Assembly: GCA_963678675.1 (NCBI GenBank)
Contig: OY783195.1
Span: 20,664,912-20,728,911 of the forward strand
Direction: 5' to 3'
DNA: 64,000 bases
From: Xiphydria camelus
Lineage: Eukaryota > Arthropoda > Insecta > Hymenoptera > Xiphydriidae
In this document: positions 32,943 through 44,397 of the stretch, piece by piece
Layout of the letters: the number at the start of each line of letters is the position of its first letter
How positions within the stretch are numbered: the stretch's first letter is position 1
Translations under genes and position numbers: made by a program
Notes under the pieces: model-generated
The model's database searches: none
Told to the model about the DNA's origin: nothing
What the model saw: only the letters and a program-made list of their open reading frames with translations

Positions 32943-33422
32943 AGAAGAAATACAGTTTTTATGAGAAGCTTCTCCATTTTTAGATAAACTAATTATTCTT
33001 AATAGTCTTACCAATAAAATCGTTTCTGTTCGTTTTATAAATTGTTGTAAAATGTCCATAAACTCTTTAATTCAATTGTGAGGTGTTTTAAAGTCTAAAG
33101 GATTTCAGTTCATTTTAACTAGACGTCTAAATCAAGACTGTCTAGACAATTTTTTTGGAAAAATAAGGCAACAACATGGGAATGCAGTAAATCCAACTCC
33201 AATACAATTTGTACGTACTTTCAGAAAGTGCTTTTTGTCTAATTATATTCATTCTGAAAGTATGAATTGTCTAGAAGATTTCGATATGACTCACCACACA
33301 TTCTGATATCACTAAAGTGTACAGTTCGACAGAATTTAATCTAATTGAATCTACTGCAGAATGCAGTTTTTATCTTGAATCCTGCAATTATTACCATCTT
33401 TCTTTACCAAATCAAAATGCTT

Positions 33423-33570
33423 TTAACCTTTAGAGTCCGGGGGTGGTCGATAAATTAACCAGCAGTCAGGTCGGGGCTTCCAAATGAGACATTTATTGAT
33501 TTTATTTATAAATTTCACGTCTAAAAAAAAAGTCGATTTTAACTTAAATTTCCCCGGACTGTAATGGTCT
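33423..33570. mobile_element. TTAA element, family 1, second copy
   Basis: Starts TTAACCTTTAGAGTCCGG and shares GACCAGCAGTCAGRTCGGGG-like and ATTTATAAATTTCACGTCTA blocks with 22376-22516. The right end (CCCCGGACTGTAATGGT) is decayed and lacks the second TTAA. It sits in the last part of the P-like gene. Confidence 0.7.
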
Positions 33571-33624
33571 TGGTCATTTTATTGGACAATATAGTGCATC
33601 TTAATCAGTCACATAAAACCCGAC

Positions 33625-34195
33625 CACAAATTTGGCTTGGCATGCCTGTGGTCATATCAGGCCCGGGTGAGGCATACGCACGGCATGCCTGGCCCGATTT
33701 GCCGTAGCTAGACCACACCCGGTTCAAATCAGGTATATGTATGGCAAGCCGGATCCAGTTTGCCGGGATTTCGCCGTGCCCGGCTCTGATCAGGCTAATC
33801 CACGGTAAACCTGGTCCAGTTTGCCGTGATTCCACAGTGCCCGGTTCAAATCAGGCGGATGTGTGGTGTTTGATGTTCAAGCCACCGCGGCGCTGCGAGA
33901 GCGTTCGAGGCGCGGCGGACGAGTAGTAGAGAAAAGATGGCTGAAAGGGCACGCACGTGACAACAAGGCTCAGTGCCATCGGTGTGCGAATAAAGTGTGT
34001 TAGCAAGAGTGATGGTGTTGTTCTTTCCCCAATGTAAAACATGTGGTCAACTGAGTTCAGTTTTCCGTGACTGCGCCGCATCCGGTTAAGAATCAGACAT
34101 ACGTCTGGCATTCCTGATCCGTGGTTTTGCCGTGGTTACACCGTACCCGGTCTTGATTAGGTTTACACACGGCAGATCAGGTCCAGCTTACCATT
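33625..34195 (+). repeat. 61-bp satellite, about six copies, interrupted
   Basis: Units such as TTTGCCGTGATTCCACAGTG...CCGGTTCAAATCAGG repeat about four times at 33625-33872 and twice at 34065-34195. A roughly 190-bp segment (33873-34066), rich in CpG and unrelated to the unit, lies between. The units are 70-80 percent alike by eye. Confidence 0.75.
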
Positions 34196-34287
34196 TGTAG
34201 AAAAAAAAATATAAAAAATCGTCACATCAGTGTATCTGACACTATCTATAGGTCTGATGCTGTTTAATAAAAGTGAAAAAATAAGAT

Positions 34288-36735
34288 GAGCAAGGAGGCG
34301 AGAGATCGAAAAACTGTTCTTGTGCGTAAAAGAGTTGAACGTCATCGTCAATACAAACATTTGCGACCTGAAAATGTAACAAATTCGTGGAATAATGAAG
34401 AATTTTCTGATTTGGAGTCCAATTTTGTATATATGCGGTAAATGAGTATTGATGACAATGAGGCAGGTAGAGACACACTCCCATTGAATAATATTGCTAA
34501 CATAACCTCTAACTTAGAGGCTGTTAATGATGAGGAACATTGTGACGAAGACGACTGGGTAGATGCCCGTTCAGAGGTTGATATCACAAATGTTCGTGAC
34601 TTACCTATCTTCTGATGAAGAAGCAGATTCGTTAATTGAAGAACCTAATGAGGAAGAGGATATAAGGGCAGCGAGCATTACAGAGGAGGAAGTTGATGAA
34701 TTTGATGATTTTGACTTTGATGAATCAAATGAAAGAGAAAAATTACGAGCATGGGCACTTCTGTGGCAGTCAAGTCTTTCACAAGCATATTTAGATGTAT
34801 TGTTATCTATTCTTCGTGAACGATTACTAATTGTTTTTTCAAAACATTCAAAAACTTTTTTAAAAACTACCAAAGCTCAGTATAATATTAAAGTAAATCC
34901 CATAGATAAAAGTGAGTTCGTTCATTTTGAAGTAAAAGAATAATTCCGACGAATAGTCAATCCTTCTCTTCATCAAGATAAAATTGTTGATTTGTTTGTT
35001 AATGTAGACGGATTGCAATTGTATAAATCCAGCTCCAAGCAATTTTAGATTATTCTATGTCTAGTTTTTTCAGAAAAAATGCTTATGAACCTTTCCCGGC
35101 AGCTATTTACTCGGGGGAAAAAAACGATGGACATAAATCAGTACATATATAGACAAGTTCATTTGCGAAATCAATTAATTGCTATCTCAAAGCTTAGAAA
35201 TTGATGGTCAAATTTTCACAGTTCAAATGAAGTGCTTCGTATGAGGGGTATAGATGCAAAACTGGAGAAGTCCATTTTTGTGAAATTTGAGTTAGATACG
35301 GAAATTTATTCTTTATAAGTACGTGCATAAGGTCGAACACAATTTAGGCGCAAATTCCACCTTAAACCGTTAATAATATAAGGTAGAAAGTAGGCTTGCA
35401 AATGCAAAGCAACGGCCGTCTGCAGCAGTTTTTGACGTCTCCTGTGAATTGCTATAAATGTAACTTGTTGCATTTTACATATATATCCCTCATATGTGAT
35501 CGACCTGCTCGAGCTTTTTTGAAATGCATCAAAGGTCATGGAGGATACGCATTGTGCGAGAGATGTACAGTGTTTGGAGAAAGAGTTTATAGATGAGTGA
35601 TATATCCTGTGGATGATACGAATTCAGGGAGGACAGATGAATTATTTCGAGAACAAGCAGATCAGGAATATCATTCAGGGAAATCACCTTTGATGAATGT
35701 CAGTCCAGCAATTGATATGATCAAATGTTTCGTTCTCGACATGATGCATTAAGTTACTTGGGAGTGGTGAAGAAACTACTTTCGTACTGGATGTATGGTA
35801 ATTTAAAAACGCGATTAAGTTATCAAGGGAAGTTTTTATTCTTCAATTTCTTGTCACAAATACAAAACCAAATTCCATGCGAATTTCAGAGTACAACTCG
35901 GTCGTTAACGAAAATAGAACGGTTTAAAGCTGTAGCATTCAAGTTTATATTGCTATACGCAGGACCAATCATTTTTAAAAAGGTATTACCGGAAAACTTA
36001 TTTAAATATTTCCTTCTACTTCACGTTGCTTGTCGCATATTATGCTCGAAGGTGAGAGTTACTGTAGATTATTTGAAGGCTAAAAATTATTAACAAAGTT
36101 TGTAATTTTGATGCCACGCCTATATGGCAGGGCCAGTCTCATTGGAAATATTCATGATCTCGTTCATTTAGCTGACGACGCGTATCACATGTGTTACTCA
36201 ATTTTCTATATTAGAGCTTTTCCATTCGAAAACGCCCTTGGAAAAATGAAAAAGTTACTTCGTAGTGGTAATAGACCTTTGGCTCAGGTTTGTAGGCACT
36301 TACACGAGCAATTTTTTGTTTCTTGTAAAAAAAGGTCAGCCAGAACTGCCTGTAATGATACTGAGGAAACTTCTTCCGGATAATACCGGAAAAATCCCAG
36401 TAAAACGAGTCAATATCATGACGCTACTTTTACTACGAAGTCACCAAATAACACCGTTCTATTAGATAACAGAATGCTATTACAGCTAGACAATATGTAT
36501 CTGTTAAACGGTGATGAAAATGACATTAAAATCAGTGGAACAGTATTGACGAAAAACGACCTTTTTTCACGTATCCCTGTGTTTCAAGCGCATTACATAT
36601 GTGGATAGTTAAAAAAGAAAATAATAATTTGGGACCGTACTCCTTAAATCGAGTGGTACAGAAAATGGTAACTCTTCAAATTCCTAATGATGGAAAACAT
36701 AAAATGTACGTAATCCCTTTGCTGCACATGTAGAA
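34288..36735 (+). pseudogene. CACTA-like (CMC) transposase relic
   Basis: From ATG at 34288 a basic N-terminus, an acidic stretch (34563-34740), LRAWALLWQSSLSQAYLDVL, NVDGLQLYKSSSKQF (catalytic-Asp block), DRPARAFLKCIKGHGGYALC and CERC (35500-35590), FVLDMMH, LGVVKKLLSYWMYG, FKAVAFKFILLYAGPI, and NIHDLVHLADDAYH with FPFENALGKMKKLLRSGNRPL (36100-36300). The last part corresponds to the DUF4218-like C-terminus of CACTA-type proteins. Stops and frameshifts occur throughout. I recall the whole order from high-copy invertebrate proteins; the superfamily assignment is moderately sure. Confidence 0.6.
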
Positions 36736-37254
36736 TTTAGAAAAAGATAGGTATGTAACATTACTTTTATTTTTTAAATTTAATTTTCCAGTAATAACCA
36801 TTGCAAAAATTATATAAGTAGCTGTAAAACAAACGTAAAATTTAAATTAAAGTTTTTTACTCTTTTCAATTTTTGTACACGGGGAATAATTTAAAAGAAG
36901 TACTGATTTAATTCATTGAAGCGAATGTTGACTTTGTGTGTGATCTGCGTAGTCGTTGTCAACATGGCGATACGCTGACCATTGAGTATAGTACCAGCGA
37001 CGACTACCTAAGCGTTCCTCAGTGAGTGATCACGTGAAAAGAAAAATAACACATTTCAGATATTTGGAATAAATAAGTTAGAAAATATCGCCCTCTTGCT
37101 ATCCGCTCCTGGCCTGGTGGGAGGCGGCGCATGCGCGGCTCAAGCAGCCGTTGGGCATTACATGCTACGTCACTTATCGACGGACCCATTGTGTGCAATA
37201 AAAGCAATTCTTATATAACAAGCAGTTTTGTTATAGACCCTAAGTCCTAAAATA
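36736..37254. other. stretch without recognisable gene
   Basis: No motif or repeat recognised. Confidence 0.35.
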
Positions 37255-37334
37255 TTAGGTCATTAAGTATGAAACGTCCGATAATAAACCAAACTTTCGG
37301 TCTCAAATCGGACGTTTCATACTTAATGACCTAA
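37255..37334. mobile_element. 80-bp mariner MITE made of two terminal repeats
   Basis: TTAGGTCATTAAGTATGAAA plus CGTCCGAT at the left is a perfect inverse of the right end, with only about 24 bases between. TA flanks on both sides. The end sequence is typical of mariner elements. Confidence 0.9.
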
Positions 37335-37654
37335 TAACTATTGTATTTTTTTCGTTCGACATTACTTGTGACTGTTATTCAATGTTTTATAAATTCCAGT
37401 GATAAGTAATTCAGTGATACGTTGGCCATTAATGGCATTGGCGACTAATAATTCTTAACCTCTTAGTGTAACAAAATTAATTCAGTAGTTAGTGTTAAAT
37501 TATAAACAATATTACATTGATTTTATTACATTGGCTGTTGGCATCACCTCATGCCAAACACGAGAAAAGTTCTTTTGTTTTATCTGCTCGTGACAAGTCT
37601 CCGATAGCAAAGTTTATTTTACTCATACATACCCATCGATAATTTTTAACAAGT

Positions 37655-40212
37655 ATGAGTGATAATCTCTATAAATTGGTGGTTTTTCCTGACAAGGACC
37701 CACTGCTGAATATTGCAATTGTGCCTATAATATGGATATTTGAGTCAACGTCTCTAAAGCATGTTATTACCCAGAGAAACCGCAAATGAAACAGGAAGGC
37801 AAGGCATTAACGAAAATAACGAAAGATTGTTCAAAACCAGATGATTCGTGGCCAGTTTGTCGAATCAAGGTACATGGAGCAGCTCGTAAGTTTCTTTTCT
37901 TAAGTATTTAACATTATGAAATTTTCTTATAAATTTTAGTTTCTTTCAATTTATTTTTATAACTAGATACGCGGGGAGAAGCATGTGCGGGGCTAAAAAA
38001 ACTCGAGATGAAAACTTATGCATTTTCTCTACTGAGAGAGAATCTTCGGTGGAACGCAGAGTTCGTCAAGAAAACAAAGTGGGCAAAAGCGACGATGATG
38101 AAGAAAAATCCGTACATGTGTGACCTTCTTAATGATTCTATGATGACGTTAAATGGCTAATTCTCCATTAGACATCAATCAATTCAAAGTAAAGAATTTT
38201 TTGCCATTGATGTTGTTCAAAATATTGTTTCAATTTTGTCTTTAATATTCTTTTTACTTTTTATTGAATTAAAAAAACCTGCAGATTTACAAAAATCTAA
38301 AAAGGCAAGCTCTGCAAATGACAAACAGAATGGCTCATCCACCGAGACTGATTCATCTGCTTCTTCATCTGACTCCATAACAAATAACTCAAGCCAGAGA
38401 AACGTAAGAAAAAATCATCAAAAAATGGACCAAGTTCTACCTTAACACTTTATCGACCGGCCACTCGGCCGGAGATCCTCCCTGGCGCCGGCGCAAATTT
38501 ATGATTTTCGAAACTCGTCAGTCTTCTCGGCATAGTTTGTTTTGGGTGTTCTGCTTGTGGGTCCAGGATTAGGTATATCGTCACCTTGTTCTGTACAATT
38601 AGTTTTACAATCTTCCATTCACAAAACTGTCACTGTGCATCGGCGACAAAAAGCTGATTAATAGGCTACTGGTCGATAAAGTGTTAAGATACAAAAAAAT
38701 TGATAAGTTAAATTTAGAGATAGTAGGAAGAAACAGAGACATCAGGATACCAGAAAAATCTCGTTCAACCACGTCAAATGACAAAGGATTCAGAAAATTT
38801 CCATCAGTCGCATCAAGCTCCAAAAACGGCCAAGATATACCTCGAAAAAATGCATTGAATCCAAAGGAACCAATTAGAACAACACCCCAGATCAGTGGAC
38901 ACACTCAGACAAGCCATGCTTCTATGCTTGAATCCATTCCACGATCAACGAAGAGACCTTATGATACATCTATTTCTCCAGGAAACAAAGATGATGACAG
39001 CACTACTAGTGATACATCACCAATACGTCCACGATCTCGTTCTAAAGACAAAACAACATCGAGTGACATTTCACCAACAGAGAGACGATCTCGTTCAAAA
39101 GAGCGAAGGTCATCTCCAAAAGGTTCTGAAACTCCACAAGTAACACCCGTTTCTACAGGGAACAATATAAATCGTTGTAATCGTTCACATTCAGAACAAC
39201 AGAAAAGAACAGTTTTTGAAGGTGGCGAATGAAAACGTGCACGTTCAGAAGAGCCTGAGGAGAATGGAGGTGGTATCAGAATAACAGGAATGCCGACATT
39301 ACTTGAAGTCAATGAATCTACAAACATCGGTAAACAAAATTCCAATTGTTTTATTAATCACAAATATTATGAGATTATTAACTTTTATTATTAATTTTTT
39401 TCCTCTTAGCAAGTGTCATTAATGAGATAAAATAAATGCATCGTAGTCTGGCTACTAGAATTGACCGTCTGCATGGAGATCAGATTGAGACCATTGGCAA
39501 AGTAGAGGTATTAACAGATGTTACTAGAAAGAAAAATTCGTTGCAGCAAAATCTCAGTGACGACGAGAAAGACCTTGACCCCCTTACTGTTTTTCTGCCA
39601 ATTGACACCAAAGAAGACTTTCAGCAATTTAATAACAGACTGAAAAACGATAAAACCTATCGACACAACATCGTAAATAATAAAATTATATAATTCTTCT
39701 ATCGTGGTGATTTAGTATTATTTTTTAAATACTTATATCATTAGACCTTTTGTGAAATGTTTATAATATCTTTTATAAATTTCGATTTTTACTCGATGTT
39801 TCAGAAAGAAAAATATAATTATGATTTTCAAGGAAAAGAGTTATGAAACTCGTGACTTAACAATAATAATAAAAAAATTTTTGACCAAAAGAATGGTATC
39901 TGATGAATACGTTGCCATGAAAACAACTGAAACTAAGGATGCACTGAAGGATACAATCTTTTATCAATGCTTGCTACGTAAATATAAATTTATTCGTCAT
40001 TTTCATATGCTTTATTTATAATGAATTTTTTTATTTTAATGCGAGGCGTTATTTTTGTTATAAAGGTTCATTTAAAAACTCGTCAGGATATGGATAAGAA
40101 AAAATTTCAAGAGAAGCTGAAAGCAGTATTTAATGCGTCAGGAGATTGGGAAGATAGTCGCATGGCTCGAATAAAACAAGCGAAGGCACCGAACGACCCT
40201 CTGCCTGACTAA
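37655..40212 (+). pseudogene. intron-bearing DUF4806-type gene, decayed
   Basis: Exon 1 begins MSDNLYKLVVFPDKD, then IAIVPIIWI and, after a one-base shift, KACYYPEKPQ and DSWPVCRIKVHGAA ending at GCTC|GTAAGT near 37888. Later parts are a Ser-rich exon near 38280-38405 with a GTAAG donor, an Arg/Ser-rich stretch (38690-39230), and exons with DPLTVFLPIDTKEDFQQFNN, LKNDKTYRHNI and RMVSDEYVAMKTTE, matching the DUF4806 C-terminal domain. In-frame stops occur at 39229 and near 39433. A TTAA element sits between the Ser-rich exon and the RS stretch. Such proteins are common in arthropod genomes; function unknown. Confidence 0.6.
38446..38683. mobile_element. TTAA element, family 2, with hairpin
   Basis: CACTTTATCGACCGG and inverted end, flanked by TTAA at 38442-38445 and 38684-38687, 238 bp. 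Near the left end CCGGCCACTCGGCCGG forms a hairpin. Non-coding. Confidence 0.85.
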
Positions 40213-40214
40213 AC

Positions 40215-40985
40215 TCAATGATTTGTTAAGTTTTTCGTTTATTTTATTTTTTAATTTTTCTTGGTGTAACTCGTATATTTTTAAAAACATTAAAAATGAT
40301 CCATTAGTTGTGTTGTTTCTAGTGCAATAATATTAATAGTTTGGTTTTAACGTCGCATAAAAATGTGCGTTTATAAAACAATTTTAAAAAAGAATGATAT
40401 TTTTTTTGAATCGAAATTGACAGTTCACGGTCTTTACTATTTATCTCGAAAATATCGAAATAATTCAATTTTCTCCATGCTTTAAAAAAATTAATATAAT
40501 GTAAGAATTTTTCTTCATTTTTCATTTCTTTTCACGTATAATTTGAAATCGAAAGGTCTGGGACTTTAAGTAAAAGAATATTTAAGAAGAGTGAACAGCT
40601 CTTGATTTTTCACATATTTTCAAAACACAAATCCGATATAAAATGATATTTTTTCATTATTATTCTCACTTTGTTTCAAGTTTCATTTCAGATCGGAGGA
40701 CTTGAAAGTTTCAATAGGTTATGACCCACAATATTTTAGATTATTATTCTGAATAAAAATAATTTGTGAGTTGAATATCAATTACGTGGTGATACGTATA
40801 TCAAGGCCGAAAATCGTAAATGATAACAAGTAAATATTTAATCTAGGGTTAAGAAAAAATATTATTAATATTTAATATTTTATTTGTTCGTAATGTATGT
40901 ATCTTATGAGATTACAGTGCAATTAAATACATTTGTATAAAAGACATTTTAGTTGTAAATAATAAAAAAAAACCTATTGACATGA
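40215..40985. other. stretch without recognisable gene
   Basis: AT-rich spacer, nothing recognised. Confidence 0.4.
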
Positions 40986-41009
40986 CCCGTCAAATGCTGC
41001 ACCGAAACG

Positions 41010-41155
41010 GATACACAAATCCGGTTCGGAACTGGAACACAAATCCGGTCCAGAGTTGGCGCACATATCTGCTCCTGAGCCGACTGTCAAACCTGGTCTG
41101 GAACTGGTTGACGAATCCGGCCCGGAGCCGGTTAACAGATCCAGCCCAGGGTTGG
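41010..41155. repeat. 24-bp degenerate minisatellite, octapeptide on minus
   Basis: Units like ACAAATCCGGTTCGGAACTG repeat about six times. In the minus-strand frame they give octapeptides of the type TGSGPDLC. Like the 30-bp array at 15.8 kb, the unit length is a multiple of three, but no gene is recognisable around it. Confidence 0.6.
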
Positions 41156-41160
41156 CCATA

Positions 41161-41890
41161 CATATAACTTTAAAGTCTCCCAGAGAACTGCTTATTTTTT
41201 GTCTGACCGGGTGATACCTGAATCGATAGCTCACCAACTACAAAATATGTGATTTTTAGCAAAATTCACAGAAAACCTGATTTTACATGATTGTTTCGAT
41301 CCAATAGACCGTATGACAGAAAGCAAAAAGTATGAAATTTAAAGTCTCAAAACTCAAAAACTGCCCATTTTCCGTTGTTGCGGCACCGATACCTTTTGAT
41401 CAGAACATCAAGATCCACAACATATGTGAAGCTCAGTCAAATCCACCGGGACCCAGTTCCCATAAGGTTTGTTTGTATTTTTTTTGGCACGTGCCACCAA
41501 ATCAAAAAATCTGAAAAAATTTGAGAATAATAATGATGCGAAGACGCGTTTATAAAAAAATTATGATAGCACCTTTTCAAGGAGTGGTGAAAAGAGCACT
41601 TTTTAAAATTGTTTGTTTTTTAAAAATTTGAATTTTACGCCAAATGCGATATAATATTTGTTTCTGAGTTCCCTTTAAGGATCCCTATGTTTCAGAATTT
41701 TTTCCAATTTTTTGGTCCATTACGTGAGCAGCAAGAAATTGTTAATGTTCAACTACATTTCTCAACAAATCTCAGCTCCTTCTTGACTTTTTGGAATAGT
41801 AAAATTGCTAAAAAATTTTCGCATCCGAGAGTGTTTTGGTGCCCATTTCGTGTTATTTCCTTTATGGGCGTTTTTTAAGTGCTTATCCGA
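41161..41890. other. stretch without recognisable gene
   Basis: No motif recognised on either strand. Confidence 0.35.
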
Positions 41891-41907
41891 CTAGACCATT
41901 TGCAGTA

Positions 41908-42235
41908 ACCAACGGACAAATCTCCAGAAAACCATGGCTGGTGTATCAACGACGGCAAGTACGAATTCGTCCAGTTTCAAGGAGATCAATTGCTTGAATT
42001 TGTTGGAGATGTACTTGTTGAAGATTCCAATAAAAGAGCTATAATGATTGCAACAGTGACATTGAAACAGGTATGCAGATTTAACAGTAAATATAAACAA
42101 AAAATACTATTTTTTTCTAATCAATTTATTTAAATTTATAGACGTAGACTCTCGAGCATGTAGTGATCTGGATTCAGCTGATAAAGGTGACGATTCTGAT
42201 TGGCTGGACACAGAAGATGACTAGATGATCGAACA
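41908..42235 (+). pseudogene. possible two-exon 3' end of an unrecognised gene
   Basis: After a TTTGCAG acceptor near 41907 a frame reads GWCINDGKYEFVQFQGDQLL and EFVGDVLVEDSNKRAIMIAT and ends at CAG|GTATGC (about 42070). After an AT-rich intron and TTATAG acceptor (near 42141) a second frame reads DSRACSDLDSADKGDDSDWL and ends in acidic residues and TAG at 42224. The two frames do not join in phase, so one base has been gained or lost, or the gene model is wrong. Not recognised. Confidence 0.3.
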
Positions 42236-42249
42236 ACTGATGATATTCG

Positions 42250-43117
42250 AAATGTCTTTATATAAAGTACCTACCATATATTTGTAAGTCGATAAGTACT
42301 CTAAGAAATTAATTCGCTTTAAAAAAATTTCTATTAAAAATATTCTTTCACTTCACACACCTCGTTATATTTGTATGAAACACTATATCGTCGGTCAAAT
42401 GTCAGAAGGGTATTCTCAAAAAAATTATTATATATCATTCATCCGTTTCAAAAATTGTTAAAACATCTGACATCACAAATAAAATTTTGAGTGTCCTAAT
42501 ATAAGACTGATGTTTGATTGATTTATTATTGAAGCTGCTTATCAATATTGAATGAGCGCTAAAATATTGACCCCAGGGAAAATAAATGACTATTATTACT
42601 AAAAAGATTCTAAAAAAATAAACAAAATCATTATCTACATTAGAAGCATTCCTAATACAAAAAATTCTGCGGCAAACGACACGGAATCGAGGCGCGTACA
42701 ATGGATGTTTAAATCGTTCCGCAAGGTAGTTAATGCCGATATTTCGTTCCGCAAATTAAAATTTCCACTTGAACAGTTGCCTCAAATACATACTAAAAAT
42801 TGAAGCTTACCTAAATGATAAAAATTTTATTGTTGACACGACGTGTTTGGGATAATCCACCACCCTTTAATACCGGCCAATCGATCCGCAAATATTATAT
42901 TCATAATTGTGGACTACCAGATGAATACTAAACAAAAATTGCAGCCTTTTTTTTAACTAAATAATAATTTTGTGCACTATTTTTTACAAGTTGGGGGCGT
43001 TCCGCCTGCCTCCCATACCGCTATCAGAGTTAATCCTCACGGGTGGCACTTACAATTAGACATGCCCCCCACAACAATCTCTCAAAAAATAGGCCTTAAC
43101 TAAATCATCACTAAAAA
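42250..43117. other. stretch without recognisable gene
   Basis: No motif seen. The coding similarity of the next feature begins abruptly at its ATG. Confidence 0.35.
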
Positions 43118-44143
43118 ATGTCACTAACTCTCCGTCAAATAGGTTTTATAATGGCTAGAAGCGGCATGAAGGACTTTCTAAGTGTTATTTACGCCGAAAA
43201 ATCCGTAGAAAAAATGCTCACAGGACGCGCATACACTCGTGCAGTGAGAGCTCATACATTGACTCACCTTGCTTTGGCAAATATTATATTTCAATCGATA
43301 GATTTCAACGAAGATGAGCTTGCTGCAATGGACATGGTGCTGAACAACTTCGATAAGACTGTAATTCTGAAAGCACAGGAACAAGACTTCTACGAAACTG
43401 TCGCAGAGAAATTCAGACAACAACTGCGAAAACTTGAAAATAACGGGCCTACTGCAAAACTGTGGATACGGTATTTCAATATGGTAACTCTAATGAAGTA
43501 GTTTATTGAAGCGGGACGAATGGGCAAGTGGCAACTCCATCTTGATACTGTCCAGAAAATGTTTCCCTTCTTCCACGCAAGCGGTCCCTTCGCCTACTTA
43601 AAGTATTGACATCTGTATTTGCAGGATATGCTTCATTTAAAGGAAAAGATGGACCCACTCGAGTACGAAGCATTTATAGTGAAGGGATATTTTACCATCA
43701 GACGCTCCGACAAGTTTTGGTCAGGAATCTGGTCCGACATGACCATCGAACAAATATTAATGAGGACGATGAAAAGCATTAGTGGGCTTACACACGGACG
43801 TGATATAACGGATAGCGTCCTGCCGATGTGGACGTTAGGGATGTTATTTCTCCACAATATCTGCGACAAAATTGAGAGATTTTGTGACATATCTCTAGAA
43901 ACAACGGAGCAGCATGTAGACATGAGATATTCACGTATTATTCGCGACAATAAAGACCTCGAGAAACTGGAAAATGGGTTCACCAAATATCAGCCGTTCC
44001 CGAAGATCAATGATTTAATGTCCATAAGGGCGGGAATTGTTGGAGATGAGCAGATTAACTGCCACATAACTCAAGAGATCGGCACTGCAAAAATTTTAAA
44101 TATGATCGGCAAGGACTTCACTTCCATCAAATTCTTTATGTAG
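43118..44143 (+). pseudogene. fragment of a widespread unnamed invertebrate protein family, two in-frame stops
   Basis: One reading frame spans 341 codons and is broken by TAG at 43499 and TGA at 43607. It reads LTLRQIGFIMARSGMKDFLS, AYTRAVRAHTLTHLALAN, TAKLWIRYFNMV, AGRMGKWQLHLDTVQKMFPF, then YFTIRRSDKFWSGIWSDMTI, EQILMRTMKSISGLTHGRD, QHVDMRYSRIIRDNKDLEKL and RAGIVGDEQINCHITQEIG. I know this block order from large unannotated proteins of many arthropods and cnidarians, which continue into a region with Asp-rich motifs resembling PIN/FEN-type nucleases. Here the N-terminal third is missing and the C-terminal part stops after FTSIK. Confidence 0.6.
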
Positions 44144-44329
44144 GAAATCCACATACATATCTGCAAAGTCTGCTTTAACGAAAAGCAATACAATTTTTAA
44201 TTTTCTATGTTAATTATTTTAATTATAAATCCTTTAATTCTGTGACAAATACATATGGGAGGCCAAAAGTGAAACTTGGGTTTTATAGTGTCAGGCCAAC
44301 AGTGGCTGATCGCCCATGCAACTGGCTGG

Positions 44330-44382
44330 TGTATCGCTAGCGATACATGCTCGCATATACAAGATGTATCGCTAGAGATACA
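44330..44382. repeat. two copies of TGTATCGCTAGCGATACA palindrome
   Basis: TGTATCGCTAGCGATACATG at 44330-44349 and TGTATCGCTAGAGATACA at 44365-44382. Paired CGATA motifs in opposite orientation resemble insulator (BEAF-type) sites known in flies, but chance or transposon origin is as likely. Confidence 0.4.
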
Positions 44383-44397
44383 CGTGGCAGTGAGAGT

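Larger units (their letters stand above)
27294..33603 (+). pseudogene. P-element/THAP9-like transposase gene, traced across insertions
   Basis: Exon 1 (27294-27574) holds the first Cys pair of a THAP finger (QCIVSDCKS) and RSKKKLFRVSKDDKR. Exon 2 (27842-28004) holds ACGRLNF, YRVCELH and RLLPIAI, the rest of the finger. Exon 3 from 31545 continues in phase (G|TG joins the codon) with NFPLTSSPWLSP and a coiled coil (LRKIVKQLKKENNQLRQEL). Then come CALCLDEMSIKS, FMVRGLKAAWKQPVAYSF, LICDMGTNCLELETIL, FFYFDPPHIIKAVRNNLL, LVTQVLSHSVSAAVNTY and LTRRLNQDCLDNFFGKIRQQ, the P-family order. It has many stops and four insertions, so it is dead. Confidence 0.75.

Noticed and set aside
32772..33059. 95-codon minus-strand frame in the GC-rich insertion
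   Set aside because: Most of it lies across the 211-bp inserted element and its border with the P-like relic; no protein motif.
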